DNA of 64,000 bases from assembly GCA_002281295.1 (NCBI GenBank), contig NCFS01000001.1, forward strand, positions 42,148 through 106,147. Direction: 5' to 3'. The position numbers and the translations under genes were made by a program. A model generated the notes under the pieces. It saw nothing but the letters and a program-made list of their open reading frames with translations, did no database searches and was not told the origin of the DNA. This DNA comes from Halothiobacillus sp. 35-54-62. Its GTDB lineage: Bacteria > Pseudomonadota > Gammaproteobacteria > Halothiobacillales > Halothiobacillaceae. Below are positions 1-10,682 of this stretch, piece after piece; the first letter of the stretch is position 1; each line of letters opens with the position of its first letter.

Positions 1-675
1 CGCGGCGGCTTCTTCATCATCCATCGCCGGGCTTGGCGCTTTAACCATCTCGATAGGAAAGGTAATGTGATCAGAATATTTTCGGATGACCGACCGCAAG
101 CGCCAATCATCGGCAAAGTCGGCATGGTCTTCGCGCAGTTTTAAAACAATACTGGTGCCGCGTTCAGCCGAATCAACGGTTTCTAGCGCGTACTCACCCT
201 CACCGCGTGACGTCCAGCGCACCCCGTGCTCTGACCCCATACCGGCGCGACGTGTCGTTAAAACGACCTCTTCGGCCACAATAAAAGCTGAGTAAAACCC
301 CACGCCAAACTGACCAATTTGCGATAAATCTTTGGCTTGATCTTGCCCCAGTTTTTGGATAAAGGCTTTGGTGCCGGATCGCGCAATGGTGCCGATGTTT
401 TCAATCACTTCATCGCGATTCATCCCGATCCCGTTATCGCTAATCGTGACCGTTTTGGCCGCCGCATCAAAACTGACTCGAATCCGTAGCGTCTCATCGC
501 CTTCATACAGCGCATCGTCCGACACCGCCTCGAAACGCAATTTGTCGCAGGCATCCGACGCATTGGAAACCAATTCCCGCAAAAAAATTTCAGGATTGGA
601 ATACAACGAATGGATCATGAGCTGTAACAGCTCTTTAACTTCGGTTTGGAACCCTCGAATTTCTGGCTGACTCAT
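1..675 (-). CDS. htpG: Chaperone protein HtpG (Hsp90), 5' part only
   Basis: Bacterial Hsp90, an ATP-driven homodimeric cytosolic chaperone. The frame is open for 225 codons from the ATG to base 1, so about the last two thirds of the usual ~620-residue protein lies outside the window. The visible part is the N-terminal GHKL ATPase domain: start [13 protein letters not shown], the ATP-binding helix with [12 protein letters not shown], the DNGIGM motif and the [11 protein letters not shown] lid/glycine-rich motif. A strong ribosome site (GGGAGG) sits about 9 bases before the ATG. It is separated from the upstream rplS operon by an intrinsic terminator, so it should have its own promoter in 676-807. 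A CTTGAAA sequence there resembles a heat-shock -35 element, but no good -10 follows. Confidence 0.97.
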   Translation of the reverse strand, partial: MSQPEIRGFQTEVKELLQLMIHSLYSNPEIFLRELVSNASDACDKLRFEAVSDDALYEGDETLRIRVSFDAAAKTVTISDNGIGMNRDEVIENIGTIARSGTKAFIQKLGQDQAKDLSQIGQFGVGFYSAFIVAEEVVLTTRRAGMGSEHGVRWTSRGEGEYALETVDSAERGTSIVLKLREDHADFADDWRLRSVIRKYSDHITFPIEMVKAPSPAMDDEEAAA

Positions 676-707
676 AGCGCTTGCGCCTCCCGCATAAAAA
701 TAAAGTC

Positions 708-748
708 AAAAAAAACCCCATGGGTCTTATGGACACACGGGGTTTTTT
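708..748 (-). terminator. Rho-independent terminator of the rpsP-rimM-trmD-rplS operon
   Basis: On the minus strand, A-rich AAAAAACCCC pairs with GGGGTTTTTTTT across a loop of about 19 bases and ends in a U-run. It lies 60 bases past the rplS stop codon. The stem is mostly CCCC/GGGG extended by A-U pairs, so it is of moderate strength. It overlaps the region that must also hold the htpG promoter. Confidence 0.75.
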
Positions 749-807
749 CAAGGGTTGGCGCTTAATTGATTCCAAAAACCGGCAATAACCGACCTGGAAT
801 AATAAAA

Positions 808-1155
808 TTAACCCAGTTTTTCGCGAATACGCGCTTTCTTGCCGGTTAAACCCCGCAAGAAGTACAGCTTGGCACGACGCACATCACCGCGACGCTTCAC
901 TTCGATTGAACCAATCGCGGTGCTATAAGTTTGGAACACGCGCTCCAAGCCTTCACCATTCGAAATTTTACGCACCGTAAACGCAGAGTTGATGCCCCGG
1001 TTGCGCTTGGCGATGACGACCCCTTCAAAGGCCTGCAAGCGCTCACGGTCACCCTCTTTTACTTTAACTTGGACAACAACCGTATCGCCCGGACCGAAGA
1101 CCGGAATCGCACGGTTCATTTGCTCCGCTTCGAGCGCTTGAATGATCTTACTCAT
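808..1155 (-). CDS. rplS: 50S ribosomal protein L19
   Basis: Ribosomal protein L19 of the large subunit, located at the 30S-50S interface. 115 residues, the usual size, starting [13 protein letters not shown] and ending in the basic tail [13 protein letters not shown]. The typical [18 protein letters not shown] and [17 protein letters not shown] segments are present. An in-frame GTG one codon upstream is possible, but the ATG fits the ribosome site (AGG 9 bases upstream) better. It overlaps the end of trmD by 8 bases, so translation is coupled. Last gene of the rpsP-rimM-trmD-rplS operon. Confidence 0.98.
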   Translation of the reverse strand: MSKIIQALEAEQMNRAIPVFGPGDTVVVQVKVKEGDRERLQAFEGVVIAKRNRGINSAFTVRKISNGEGLERVFQTYSTAIGSIEVKRRGDVRRAKLYFLRGLTGKKARIREKLG

Positions 1156-1918
1156 CACTTAACCTACCTAACTTTTCAATCGTTTCGGCAGCATGCTGCC
1201 ATTCTGCCGTCAATAATGCCCGGGCTCGATCATCAAGCCCGTGCTCATAAAAAAGATCCGGCCTTGCGCGCGCCGTACCCGATAACCGTTGCTGCAATCG
1301 CCACTCATCAATGGCGCGGTGATTCCCCGATCGCAATACCAGCGGCACATCTGCCCCCTGCCATCGCTCGGGGCGCGTGTAATGGGGGTGATCGAGCAAA
1401 TCCGTTTCAAAGGAATCTTGCACCACCGATTGCGCGTCCCCTAACACACCCGGCAAGCGACGCGCGATAGCATCAATAACCACCATCGCACCGAGCTCAC
1501 CCCCCGATAACACATAATCGCCAATCGATACTTGCTCATCGATCAGCGCATCCACAATCCGCTGATCAATGCCCTCGTACCGACCGCAAACTAAAATCAA
1601 GCCGGGCATGGCCGCCAAGGCCTGGACCTTAGCCCGATTTAAGCGCGCACCTTGTGGCGACATTAACACCACATGCGCATCGGGCACGGCGGCTCTCGCC
1701 GAGGCAATCGCCAAGGACAACGTCTCAGCAATCATTAACATACCCGGCCCACCCCCAAAGGGGCGATCATCAACCGTGCGATGGCGATTGGTCGCAAACT
1801 CACGCGGTGATACGCAACTGAGCGCCAGCGCGCCTTGCTCAATCGCCACGCGCGGAATACCACTGATGCCGACAGCCCCCACCAACTCAGGGAATAGCGT
1901 TACAACACAGATGTTCAT
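1148..1918 (-). CDS. trmD: tRNA (guanine-N1-)-methyltransferase TrmD
   Basis: Methylates N1 of G37, next to the anticodon of tRNAs reading CNN codons, using S-adenosylmethionine, and so prevents +1 frameshifting. 256 residues, full length. SPOUT trefoil-knot motifs are clear: GRYEGIDQR near residue 112, [13 protein letters not shown] near 132 and the substrate motif [10 protein letters not shown] near 175. The conserved N-terminal GGGPGMLM loop is also present. It lies 24 bases after rimM and overlaps rplS. Confidence 0.98.
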   Translation of the reverse strand: MNICVVTLFPELVGAVGISGIPRVAIEQGALALSCVSPREFATNRHRTVDDRPFGGGPGMLMIAETLSLAIASARAAVPDAHVVLMSPQGARLNRAKVQALAAMPGLILVCGRYEGIDQRIVDALIDEQVSIGDYVLSGGELGAMVVIDAIARRLPGVLGDAQSVVQDSFETDLLDHPHYTRPERWQGADVPLVLRSGNHRAIDEWRLQQRLSGTARARPDLFYEHGLDDRARALLTAEWQHAAETIEKLGRLSDE

Positions 1919-1942
1919 AACGCCAGTCGCACAGCGCGCACG

Positions 1943-2500
1943 CTAAAATTCCGGATCCCAATCCACGGTAATCACACGCTGGGTTAGATCAATCGAAATC
2001 AAAACCGCATCCGGAATAAATGGAATGAGGCGCTCGCGCTTTTCCCCTTCGGTACTTTGCACAACCAATACATCATTCGCGCCCGTTTCAATTAACTCGT
2101 GCACCGTGCCAAACACCTGACCGGACAGGTGAATCACTTGGCATCCGATCAGATCGCGCCAGTAATATTCGCCTTCAGCCGCCTTAGGGATGGCTTGTGC
2201 CGACACCCAAATCTGAGACCCGGTTAAGGCCTCGGCCTGAGTTCGGTTATCGACACCCGCTAATTTAGCCACCAAGCCATTACTCTGGCTGGCAAAAGCA
2301 CTCACTTTCACCCAATCGCCACGCAAAGATACGGGGGTTTTACCCTCGTCTACCGGGGGCGCAACAAACCACTCTCGATACTGGGTAATGCCTTCAATTG
2401 GTCGCGTATAGGCGGTAATCCAGCACCAGCCTTTAATCCCAAACGCGCGCCCAAATGTGCCGACCACGACCGATTCGGCAGGATTGGGCGGAGTTTTCAC
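1943..2500 (-). CDS. rimM: Ribosome maturation factor RimM
   Basis: Assists assembly of the 30S head by binding ribosomal protein S19. 185 residues. The N-terminal RimM barrel (VVGTFGRAFGIKGW, then the region to about residue 95) is followed by a PRC-barrel domain with YYWRDLIGCQV, VHELIETGANDVLVV and the C-terminal RLIPFIPDAVL. It starts 6 bases after the rpsP stop and leads into trmD, the standard operon arrangement. Confidence 0.97.
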   Translation of the reverse strand: MKTPPNPAESVVVGTFGRAFGIKGWCWITAYTRPIEGITQYREWFVAPPVDEGKTPVSLRGDWVKVSAFASQSNGLVAKLAGVDNRTQAEALTGSQIWVSAQAIPKAAEGEYYWRDLIGCQVIHLSGQVFGTVHELIETGANDVLVVQSTEGEKRERLIPFIPDAVLISIDLTQRVITVDWDPEF

Positions 2501-2506
2501 AATAAA

Positions 2507-2767
2507 TTAAGCCGCAACGACTTGTTTGCTGCTTTCACGCATTAATGCTGCAACCCGATCGCTCGGTTGGGCGCCTTGGCTAACCCAATGCTGCAAGCGC
2601 TCGGTGTTAATTTGCAAACGCACTTCGGCGCCCCGTGCAACCGGATTAAAAAACCCGACGCGCTCAATGTAGGCACCACTATCACGCGCAATGCGCTTAT
2701 CGGTCACGACTAAATGATAGAACGGGCGCTTCTTGGCGCCGGTGCGGGCTAAACGGATTGATACCAT
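2507..2767 (-). CDS. rpsP: 30S ribosomal protein S16
   Basis: Small-subunit protein S16, binding the 5' domain of 16S rRNA. 86 residues. The conserved start [18 protein letters not shown], the motif [14 protein letters not shown] and the IGxP-like region near 58-75 ([12 protein letters not shown]) identify it. First gene of the ribosome/tRNA-modification operon. The 170 bases upstream, back to purA, must contain its promoter and hold a hairpin at 2824-2846. Confidence 0.98.
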   Translation of the reverse strand: MVSIRLARTGAKKRPFYHLVVTDKRIARDSGAYIERVGFFNPVARGAEVRLQINTERLQHWVSQGAQPSDRVAALMRESSKQVVAA

Positions 2768-2823
2768 GGGTCAAATTATCCTGTGTTTCGGTGCGGGGTA
2801 TTTTACAGTACGTAAAACCCACC

Positions 2824-2846
2824 GCGCCTTTCAAAATTCAAGGCGC
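2824..2846 (-). other. Hairpin between purA and rpsP
   Basis: A perfect 7-bp inverted repeat (GCGCCTT / AAGGCGC) with a 9-base AT-rich loop lies 95 bases past the purA stop and 57 bases before the rpsP start. On the minus strand it is followed by GGTGGGTTTTA, which has only a short U-run. It could be a weak purA terminator or a leader structure for rpsP. The sequence alone does not decide. Confidence 0.35.
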
Positions 2847-2940
2847 ATGATTTTACTTAAGTTTTCAAAAAAATAAAGTAGTGCGTGAAAAAAAACCTAA
2901 ATCTGCGGGCCAGACGAGGTCAATCAGGCCGGCCATCGCC

Positions 2941-5428
<2,488 letters not shown>

Positions 5429-5502
5429 ATATTTTCCTAAATTCCTAGCCCGAAAACTCGGGTAAGCCTGGTTTAAATTGAGCGGCGCTAAAACACCCGC
5501 CA

Positions 5503-5536
5503 CAAAAAATCCAAGACGAGCCACAGGCTCGCTTGG
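5503..5536 (-). terminator. Rho-independent terminator after the hflK-hflC-DUF2065 genes
   Basis: On the minus strand, CCAAG-CGAGCC, loop TGT, GGCTCG-T-CTTGG forms an 11-bp stem with a single bulged T, followed by ATTTTTTG. It lies 16 bases after the DUF2065 stop codon and about 75 bases before hisZ, so it splits this otherwise continuous minus-strand cluster into two transcripts. Confidence 0.8.
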
Positions 5537-5551
5537 ATAAAATCATCCCAA

Positions 5552-5737
5552 TTAGCGCGAGAAATAAACGAGCGCCGCCCCCACACAAAGCGCCACTAAA
5601 GCCACCGCGCGCAAGGCTTTATCGGGTGTTTGCGCCATCTGCATCATGGCTTGGCGGTACCCTTTGGGGCTAATAAATGGGAGCATCGCCTCAATAATTA
5701 ACACTAACCCGAGCACCTTGAGCCATTGACCATCCAT
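5552..5737 (-). CDS. DUF2065 (YjeT-like) small membrane protein
   Basis: 61 residues with two predicted membrane helices (about 8-23 and 43-58) joined by a short basic loop containing GYRQAMMQMAQTPDKALR. Size, topology and position directly after hflC match the DUF2065/YjeT family. Its function is not known. The place next to HflK/HflC suggests, without proving, a link to the FtsH quality-control complex. The start lies 25 bases after the hflC stop. Confidence 0.85.
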   Translation of the reverse strand: MDGQWLKVLGLVLIIEAMLPFISPKGYRQAMMQMAQTPDKALRAVALVALCVGAALVYFSR

Positions 5738-5762
5738 TGTTCAACCGCAGCCCCGTGCGGAT

Positions 5763-6644
5763 TTAAGGCTTGCTACTGGCATCGCTTGGTGCACGAAAAT
5801 ATCGGAAAAACGGGCTGGCCGGATTCATAACGAACGTGCTACCGCCTTGATCGAAGGCTTGTTTGTAGGCATCTAGGCTGCGATAGAACTCGAAGAATTT
5901 AGGGTCTTGGCCGTAGGCTTTAGCATAAGTCGCAGCGGCAGCGGCATCCCCTGCACCCCGAATTTCGGCGGCTTGGCGATTGGCTTCTGCCAAAATCACA
6001 TCACGCTGACGATCCGCATCGGAGGTGATTTTTTTAGCTTGCTCCTCACCGCGTGAGCGGATGGATTGCGCCACCGCAAACCGTTCTTTTTCCATTCGCG
6101 CATAAACCGATTTGCGCACTTCTTGGGGCAGCTCGATTTGCATGATGCGCACATCGCTGATTTTAATCCCTAAGCCTTGCATATCGCGGTTGGTGGTTTC
6201 GATCACGTTGCGCATAAACTGATCTCGATCACCCGACACCACTTCATTCACGGTACGACTCGAAATTTGGCTTTTCATCGCGTCCCGCACGATTTGATCC
6301 ATCCGATTCATGGCAATACGCTCATCGCCTCGGGTCGCCCTATAAAAATCAGCGGCATTCACGATCTGCCACTTGATGTAGTAGTCCACCACCAGATTTT
6401 TCTTTTCGCTAGTGAGAAACCGCTCCGGCTGCGAGGTCATCGTTAAAACCCGCTTATCAAACAATTTAACCGTGTTGATAAAGGGCAATTTGAAATGCAA
6501 GCCCGGGTTGAAGTTATCTTTAATAATTTCACCCAAACGAAATTCCAAAGCAGTTTGGTACTGTTTAACTTGGAACGTCGCGGTGGCGAGCAAAAAAACA
6601 ACCAACGCAATAACAGGCAAAACTACCCGATTAATTAGGTTCAT
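5763..6644 (-). CDS. hflC: Membrane protease modulator HflC
   Basis: SPFH/prohibitin-family protein that with HflK forms a large inner-membrane ring around FtsH and tempers its proteolysis. 293 residues: one N-terminal membrane helix (about 6-26), a periplasmic SPFH domain (EFRLGEIIKDNFNPGLHFKLP and following), then a long charged helix containing ARMEKERFAVAQSIRSRGEE. The start overlaps the end of hflK by 4 bases (ATGA), so the pair is translationally coupled. Its partner protease ftsH is also in this window, at 51.8-53.8 kb. Confidence 0.96.
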   Translation of the reverse strand: MNLINRVVLPVIALVVFLLATATFQVKQYQTALEFRLGEIIKDNFNPGLHFKLPFINTVKLFDKRVLTMTSQPERFLTSEKKNLVVDYYIKWQIVNAADFYRATRGDERIAMNRMDQIVRDAMKSQISSRTVNEVVSGDRDQFMRNVIETTNRDMQGLGIKISDVRIMQIELPQEVRKSVYARMEKERFAVAQSIRSRGEEQAKKITSDADRQRDVILAEANRQAAEIRGAGDAAAAATYAKAYGQDPKFFEFYRSLDAYKQAFDQGGSTFVMNPASPFFRYFRAPSDASSKP

Positions 6645-7780
6645 GGGGCATTCCTCGTGCGTAAATCACTGCGGTTGTCGCTGGTTACACTGCCGCGCGC
6701 GCCGGCCGCATCCGATAAGCTGGGCGTGGCAGGTAAAGGCAGAGACAGGGGATCAAGCGGTGTTTTGGCTGCCGGCGCTGCGCGCTGATCGCCACCTAAC
6801 GGCAGATAAAACACATTACTCGATTGACCCGAATCAATCACAACGCTCTTATTTTTCGCCAATACGCCCGCCACCGTATCAAGATACATGCGCTCTCGGG
6901 TTAAATCGGGCGCCATTTGATAGGATTTTAAAAGCTGGGTAAACCGCGAGGCCTCACCCAAGGCCAAATTGGTGATTTTGGATTCATAACCTTTGGCTTG
7001 CTCATCAATTTGAGCCGCCTCGCCGCGAGCCTGCGGGATGATTTTGTTTGAATAAGCCGAGGCTTCACTGATGTAGCGCTGCTCATCTTCACGCGCGCGG
7101 ATCGCATCTTCAAACGCGGGCTGAACGGCTTCGGGTGGTTGCACGTCTTGCAAGTTTACCGACTGCACTTTAAGACCGGTATCGTAGCCGTTTAACATTT
7201 CTTGCATGCGATCTCGCACGAGGCTTGCGATTTCGGTACGGCCATCGGTGAGGACGTTGTCCATTTTCTTGGAGCCAATCACTTCACGAATCGCGCTTTG
7301 CATCACATCCGATAAGGTGCCATCCGGGTCGCGCACATTGAATAAATATTTGACCGGATCGGCAATGACGAACTGGCTACCGATGCGAACCTCAACAATG
7401 TTTTCATCATTGGTGAGCGCAGACATTTTCAGCTGTTTATCGCGGAACTCATCGACGTTGACCTTAATAACCGACCCAATCGGGTACGGCAAATGCCAGT
7501 GTGGGCCTGCGGTTGTGGTATCGGTGTATTTACCAAACTGTAATTCAATGCCGCGTTGGCCGGCATCAATGGTGTAAATACCCGAGAGCAACCATACGCC
7601 AACCAGCAAAGCACCCACCACGGCGATACCTTTTGCGCCGCCAGCGCCCCCCATGGCACCGCCAAATTTTTTCTGCAAGCGGTTAATGGCCTCGTCAATA
7701 TTTGGCGGTTTGCCGCTGCGGCGTGGATTAGACCAAGGATCCTGATCTTTTCCACCACCACCGGGTTCGTTCCAAGCCAT
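6641..7780 (-). CDS. hflK: Membrane protease modulator HflK
   Basis: Partner of HflC in the FtsH-regulating SPFH complex. 379 residues, type II topology. A Gly/Pro-rich cytoplasmic N-terminus (MAWNEPGGGGKDQDPW) is followed by a membrane helix about 51-70 (VVGALLVGVWLLSGIYTI), the SPFH domain starting DAGQRGIELQFGKY, and a helical tail. The start has a good ribosome site (CGGAG about 9 bases upstream). The 190 bases separating it from hflX carry short repeats (see 7925-7984), so hflK may be transcribed from its own promoter as well as by readthrough. Confidence 0.96.
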   Translation of the reverse strand: MAWNEPGGGGKDQDPWSNPRRSGKPPNIDEAINRLQKKFGGAMGGAGGAKGIAVVGALLVGVWLLSGIYTIDAGQRGIELQFGKYTDTTTAGPHWHLPYPIGSVIKVNVDEFRDKQLKMSALTNDENIVEVRIGSQFVIADPVKYLFNVRDPDGTLSDVMQSAIREVIGSKKMDNVLTDGRTEIASLVRDRMQEMLNGYDTGLKVQSVNLQDVQPPEAVQPAFEDAIRAREDEQRYISEASAYSNKIIPQARGEAAQIDEQAKGYESKITNLALGEASRFTQLLKSYQMAPDLTRERMYLDTVAGVLAKNKSVVIDSGQSSNVFYLPLGGDQRAAPAAKTPLDPLSLPLPATPSLSDAAGARGSVTSDNRSDLRTRNAP

Positions 7781-7924
7781 GCGTATTTACTCCGAGAGAT
7801 TGGGCACTGTCGCTGTGCGTTGTGACAAAATGAGAATTCAAAATGACGCATAAGTTTAGTGATGGTGTCATCAAGTCGCAAGTTAATTGGCTAATTTCTT
7901 CGCGGGCGCACGAGCCAATCAATC

Positions 7925-7984
7925 AACGAGGCAACCAACGAGGCAACTAGCCATGAAGCTAGCCAGAAAACTAGCTAGGCAACT
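7925..7984. repeat. Short degenerate repeats across the hflX stop codon
   Basis: Two adjacent 12-bp units (AACGAGGCAAC plus C or T) at 7925-7948 are followed by three variants of a CTAGC-containing heptamer near 947-952, 958-964 and 970-976. A further TAGGCAACT lies inside the last codons of hflX. The array spans the TAG stop of hflX at 7971-7973. It looks like degenerate slippage or duplication of the gene end. No function is apparent. Confidence 0.5.
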
Positions 7985-9296
7985 CATGAGCCTCGCTAAG
8001 TTGGTGCGCTTGTAACTCGGGATGATGCTTTTGCCATTGGGATAAGCGCGCGGGGGTCAGCCTTAACTGCATTTGCCAACCGGGCGCTGCCCCATCCGCA
8101 TCTTGCCAGGCTTCAGAGCACACAGAACCTTCGTCGATAAGCCGCGCACGCACGCCCCCTAAGGTGGCCGGCAGGAATACAGTCACGTTGATTCGCGTGG
8201 GGCTTAAGCGCGCCAGAAGTGCTTGGCGCAACTCGGCAATCCCAGCGCCTGTATGGGCAGAAACCCAGACGCGTTCAATCTCGCCGGCTTCGTTGTAATC
8301 GATTTGCGGCGTGCGGCCGTCGATTTGATCAATTTTATTCATCACCGTGAGCCGGGGCAGGCGATCGGCGCCGATTTCTTTGAGCACCACGTCCACATCG
8401 GCCATTTGCCGATCTCGCTCATCGCTTGCGGCGTCCACCACATGAATTAATAAATCAGCCTCCAGCGTTTCCTCTAAGGTTGAGCGAAATGCGGTGACCA
8501 ATTCGGTGGGCAGGTGGCGAATAAAGCCGACGGTATCGGCCAGCACTAAGGGCTGATTCGGGGCAAGCTCCATCCGCCGCAGCGTTGTATCCAAGGTGGC
8601 AAATAGCTGATCGGCGGCGAAGGTATCGGCCGAGGTTAAGGCATTGAATAAAGTGGACTTTCCGGCATTGGTGTACCCAACCAAGGAGACTAAGGGCACC
8701 TCGGAGCGCTGCCGGCCTTTGCGGCCTTCTAGGCGTTGGCGACGCACTTTAGCGATGCGTTCTTGCAGCTGTTTGATGCGATCGTGAATGAGGCGGCGAT
8801 CCAACTCTAACTGGGTCTCACCAGGGCCTCGCAAACCGATGGCGCCGCCTCGCTGGCTATCAAGATGCGTCCACCCGCGAATTAAGCGGGTCGATAAATG
8901 CTTGAGCTGGGCGAGCTCAACCTGCAATTTGCCTTCATGCGAGCGGGCGCGCTGCGAGAAAATATCGAGAATAAGGCCGGTGCGATCGAGCACGCGGCAT
9001 TCCAATAATTTTTCGAGATTACGCTCTTGCGAGGGCGAAAGCTGGGCGTTCACTACCACCAAATCGGCCTCGGTGCGTTGCACCATCTCGGCTAACTCTT
9101 GCGCCTTGCCTTTGCCGATGTATAAGCGCGGATCGGGCGCTTCACGGCTGGCAAGGCACACATCCAGAATGCTGGCGCCGGCTGAGTCTACTAAATCACG
9201 AAATTCATCGAGATCTTCCGCTCGGCTGGCCTGCCGGGAAACCACATGCAGCAAAACCGCGCGTTCGCCGCCTTCGTGGCGTTCAAAAAATTGCAT
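7971..9296 (-). CDS. hflX: GTPase HflX (ribosome-splitting factor)
   Basis: Translation-factor-class GTPase that binds the 50S subunit and rescues stalled 70S ribosomes under heat stress. 441 residues. The N-terminal HflX domain (RLYIGKGKAQELAEM near 58; ERNLEKLLECRVLDRTGLI near 91) is followed by a coiled linker with GPGETQLELDRRLI near 157. The GTPase domain has G1 GYTNAGKS near 207, G3 DTVGF near 254 and G4 NKID near 317. It shares one base with the hfq stop (TAATG). This is the standard hfq-hflX-hflK-hflC order. Confidence 0.97.
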   Translation of the reverse strand: MQFFERHEGGERAVLLHVVSRQASRAEDLDEFRDLVDSAGASILDVCLASREAPDPRLYIGKGKAQELAEMVQRTEADLVVVNAQLSPSQERNLEKLLECRVLDRTGLILDIFSQRARSHEGKLQVELAQLKHLSTRLIRGWTHLDSQRGGAIGLRGPGETQLELDRRLIHDRIKQLQERIAKVRRQRLEGRKGRQRSEVPLVSLVGYTNAGKSTLFNALTSADTFAADQLFATLDTTLRRMELAPNQPLVLADTVGFIRHLPTELVTAFRSTLEETLEADLLIHVVDAASDERDRQMADVDVVLKEIGADRLPRLTVMNKIDQIDGRTPQIDYNEAGEIERVWVSAHTGAGIAELRQALLARLSPTRINVTVFLPATLGGVRARLIDEGSVCSEAWQDADGAAPGWQMQLRLTPARLSQWQKHHPELQAHQLSEAHELPS

Positions 9297-9562
9297 TAAA
9301 GGCCTTCATCTCCCGATGGCTCATTTTTGGCGAAGCCTTCGTCGTCAAAATCAAATTGAATTTCACGCGTGGGCACGATGGTGCTGATGGCATGTTTGTA
9401 CACCAATTGGCTGACATTATTTTTGAGCAACACCACAAAATTATCGAATGAATCAATTTGCCCTTGCAATTTAATGCCATTGCGCAGGTAGATCGATACC
9501 GGCACATGCTCGCGCCGCAGGGCGTTTAAATAAGGTTCTTGGAGTGACTGGGCTTTTGCCAT
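9296..9562 (-). CDS. hfq: RNA chaperone Hfq
   Basis: Homohexameric Sm-like protein that matches small RNAs with mRNAs. 88 residues. The Sm1 region has [18 protein letters not shown] and [15 protein letters not shown]. The Sm2 region has [11 protein letters not shown], containing the conserved YKHA. A short acidic tail follows. The start ATG has AGGAAC 8 bases upstream. The 145 bases between miaA and hfq should contain its promoter. I saw no clear hairpin there, so readthrough from miaA is also possible. Confidence 0.98.
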   Translation of the reverse strand: MAKAQSLQEPYLNALRREHVPVSIYLRNGIKLQGQIDSFDNFVVLLKNNVSQLVYKHAISTIVPTREIQFDFDDEGFAKNEPSGDEGL

Positions 9563-9707
9563 GATTATGTTCCTAAATATCGTTGGCCGCTTCCGTTGCG
9601 GGGTTTGTTTTAAAATCCACGGGGGAATTAGCGTATCACGCCGAAGGGAGAAATTACGCCTAAGAAATCGTAACCGGCGGGGGGTTCTTTAAAATCTGCG
9701 AATGGCT

Positions 9708-10682
9708 TCAGATTGAGGGTTGGCCGCTGAGTTCCGCTGATTGGATAATTTCTGCCATCTCGGCCATAAGATTCGTGCGGTGCTCGGTGGGGAAAAAGCG
9801 GGTGTTGGTTTGGCTGCGCATCCAGGTGATTTGGCGTTTGGCTAATTGCCGCGTGGCGGTAATCGCCAATTCGCGCATCGTGGAGGCATCGGTTTGTCCG
9901 TCTAAATAATCCCACACTTGCCGGTACCCCACCGCGCGAATGGCGGGCAGAGCGGGATGCAAATCCCCGCGCGCACGCAAAGCGGCGACTTCGTCGATCA
10001 AACCGTCGGCCAGCATGGCATCAAACCGCTGGGCCATCGCGGTGCGCGCATGTGCCCGCGAGGAAGGCCATAGCCCAAACCGGTGCACCGTTTGGCCATT
10101 TAAGGGCGAGATGGGCGGGTTTTCTTGCTGCCATTGGCTCAATGAACGCCCCGTGGCGCGGTACACCTCGAGCGCCCGGCCAATACGCTGCGGATCATTG
10201 GGGTGGACACGCGCGGCCACAATGGGGTCGATTGCTTGCAATTGGGCGTGCAAAGCCGGCCAACCAAGCCGCTGCGCTTCGCTCGTGACCGCTTCTCGCA
10301 GGGCGGGGTCACTCGCGGGCAACTCAGATAACCCGTCCAGCAAGGCCTGAAAATACATCATGGTGCCGCCGACCAGCAAGGGCACGCAACCATCCGCCTG
10401 CGCTGCGGCAATAGCCGCCAGCGCATCATCGCAAAACGCCCGCACGCAATAAGGTTCCAGCGGATCACAAATATCCACTAAAGCATGCGGAAATTGCGCC
10501 AACACATCAGCCTCAGGCTTGGCCGTGCCGATGTTCATGCCGCGATAAACCATCACCGAATCAACACTAATAATGCGCACGGGATAGTGCGCCGCCAACT
10601 CAAGTGCGACGGCGGTTTTGCCTGAAGCCGTGGGCCCCAATAAGGCCAGAATGGGCTGCGATGCTTTTAAGCCTGCGCTCAT
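9708..10682 (-). CDS. miaA: tRNA dimethylallyltransferase MiaA
   Basis: Transfers a dimethylallyl group to N6 of A37 in tRNAs reading UNN codons. 324 residues from MSAGLKASQPILALL. P-loop GPTASGKT at 16-23, then DSVMVYRGMNIGTAKP (substrate-binding Asp-Ser) near 40 and LLVGGTMMYFQALLDGL near 100. The open frame extends 25 codons upstream into mutL, but the ATG at 10682 shares a base with the mutL stop (TAATG) and gives the family-typical N-terminus. Expected order mutL-miaA-hfq. Confidence 0.96.
   Translation of the reverse strand: MSAGLKASQPILALLGPTASGKTAVALELAAHYPVRIISVDSVMVYRGMNIGTAKPEADVLAQFPHALVDICDPLEPYCVRAFCDDALAAIAAAQADGCVPLLVGGTMMYFQALLDGLSELPASDPALREAVTSEAQRLGWPALHAQLQAIDPIVAARVHPNDPQRIGRALEVYRATGRSLSQWQQENPPISPLNGQTVHRFGLWPSSRAHARTAMAQRFDAMLADGLIDEVAALRARGDLHPALPAIRAVGYRQVWDYLDGQTDASTMRELAITATRQLAKRQITWMRSQTNTRFFPTEHRTNLMAEMAEIIQSAELSGQPSI

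Noticed and set aside
931..1470. Long plus-strand ORF opposite rplS and trmD
   Set aside because: Antisense shadow of two unmistakable conserved genes, with no ribosome site or similarity.
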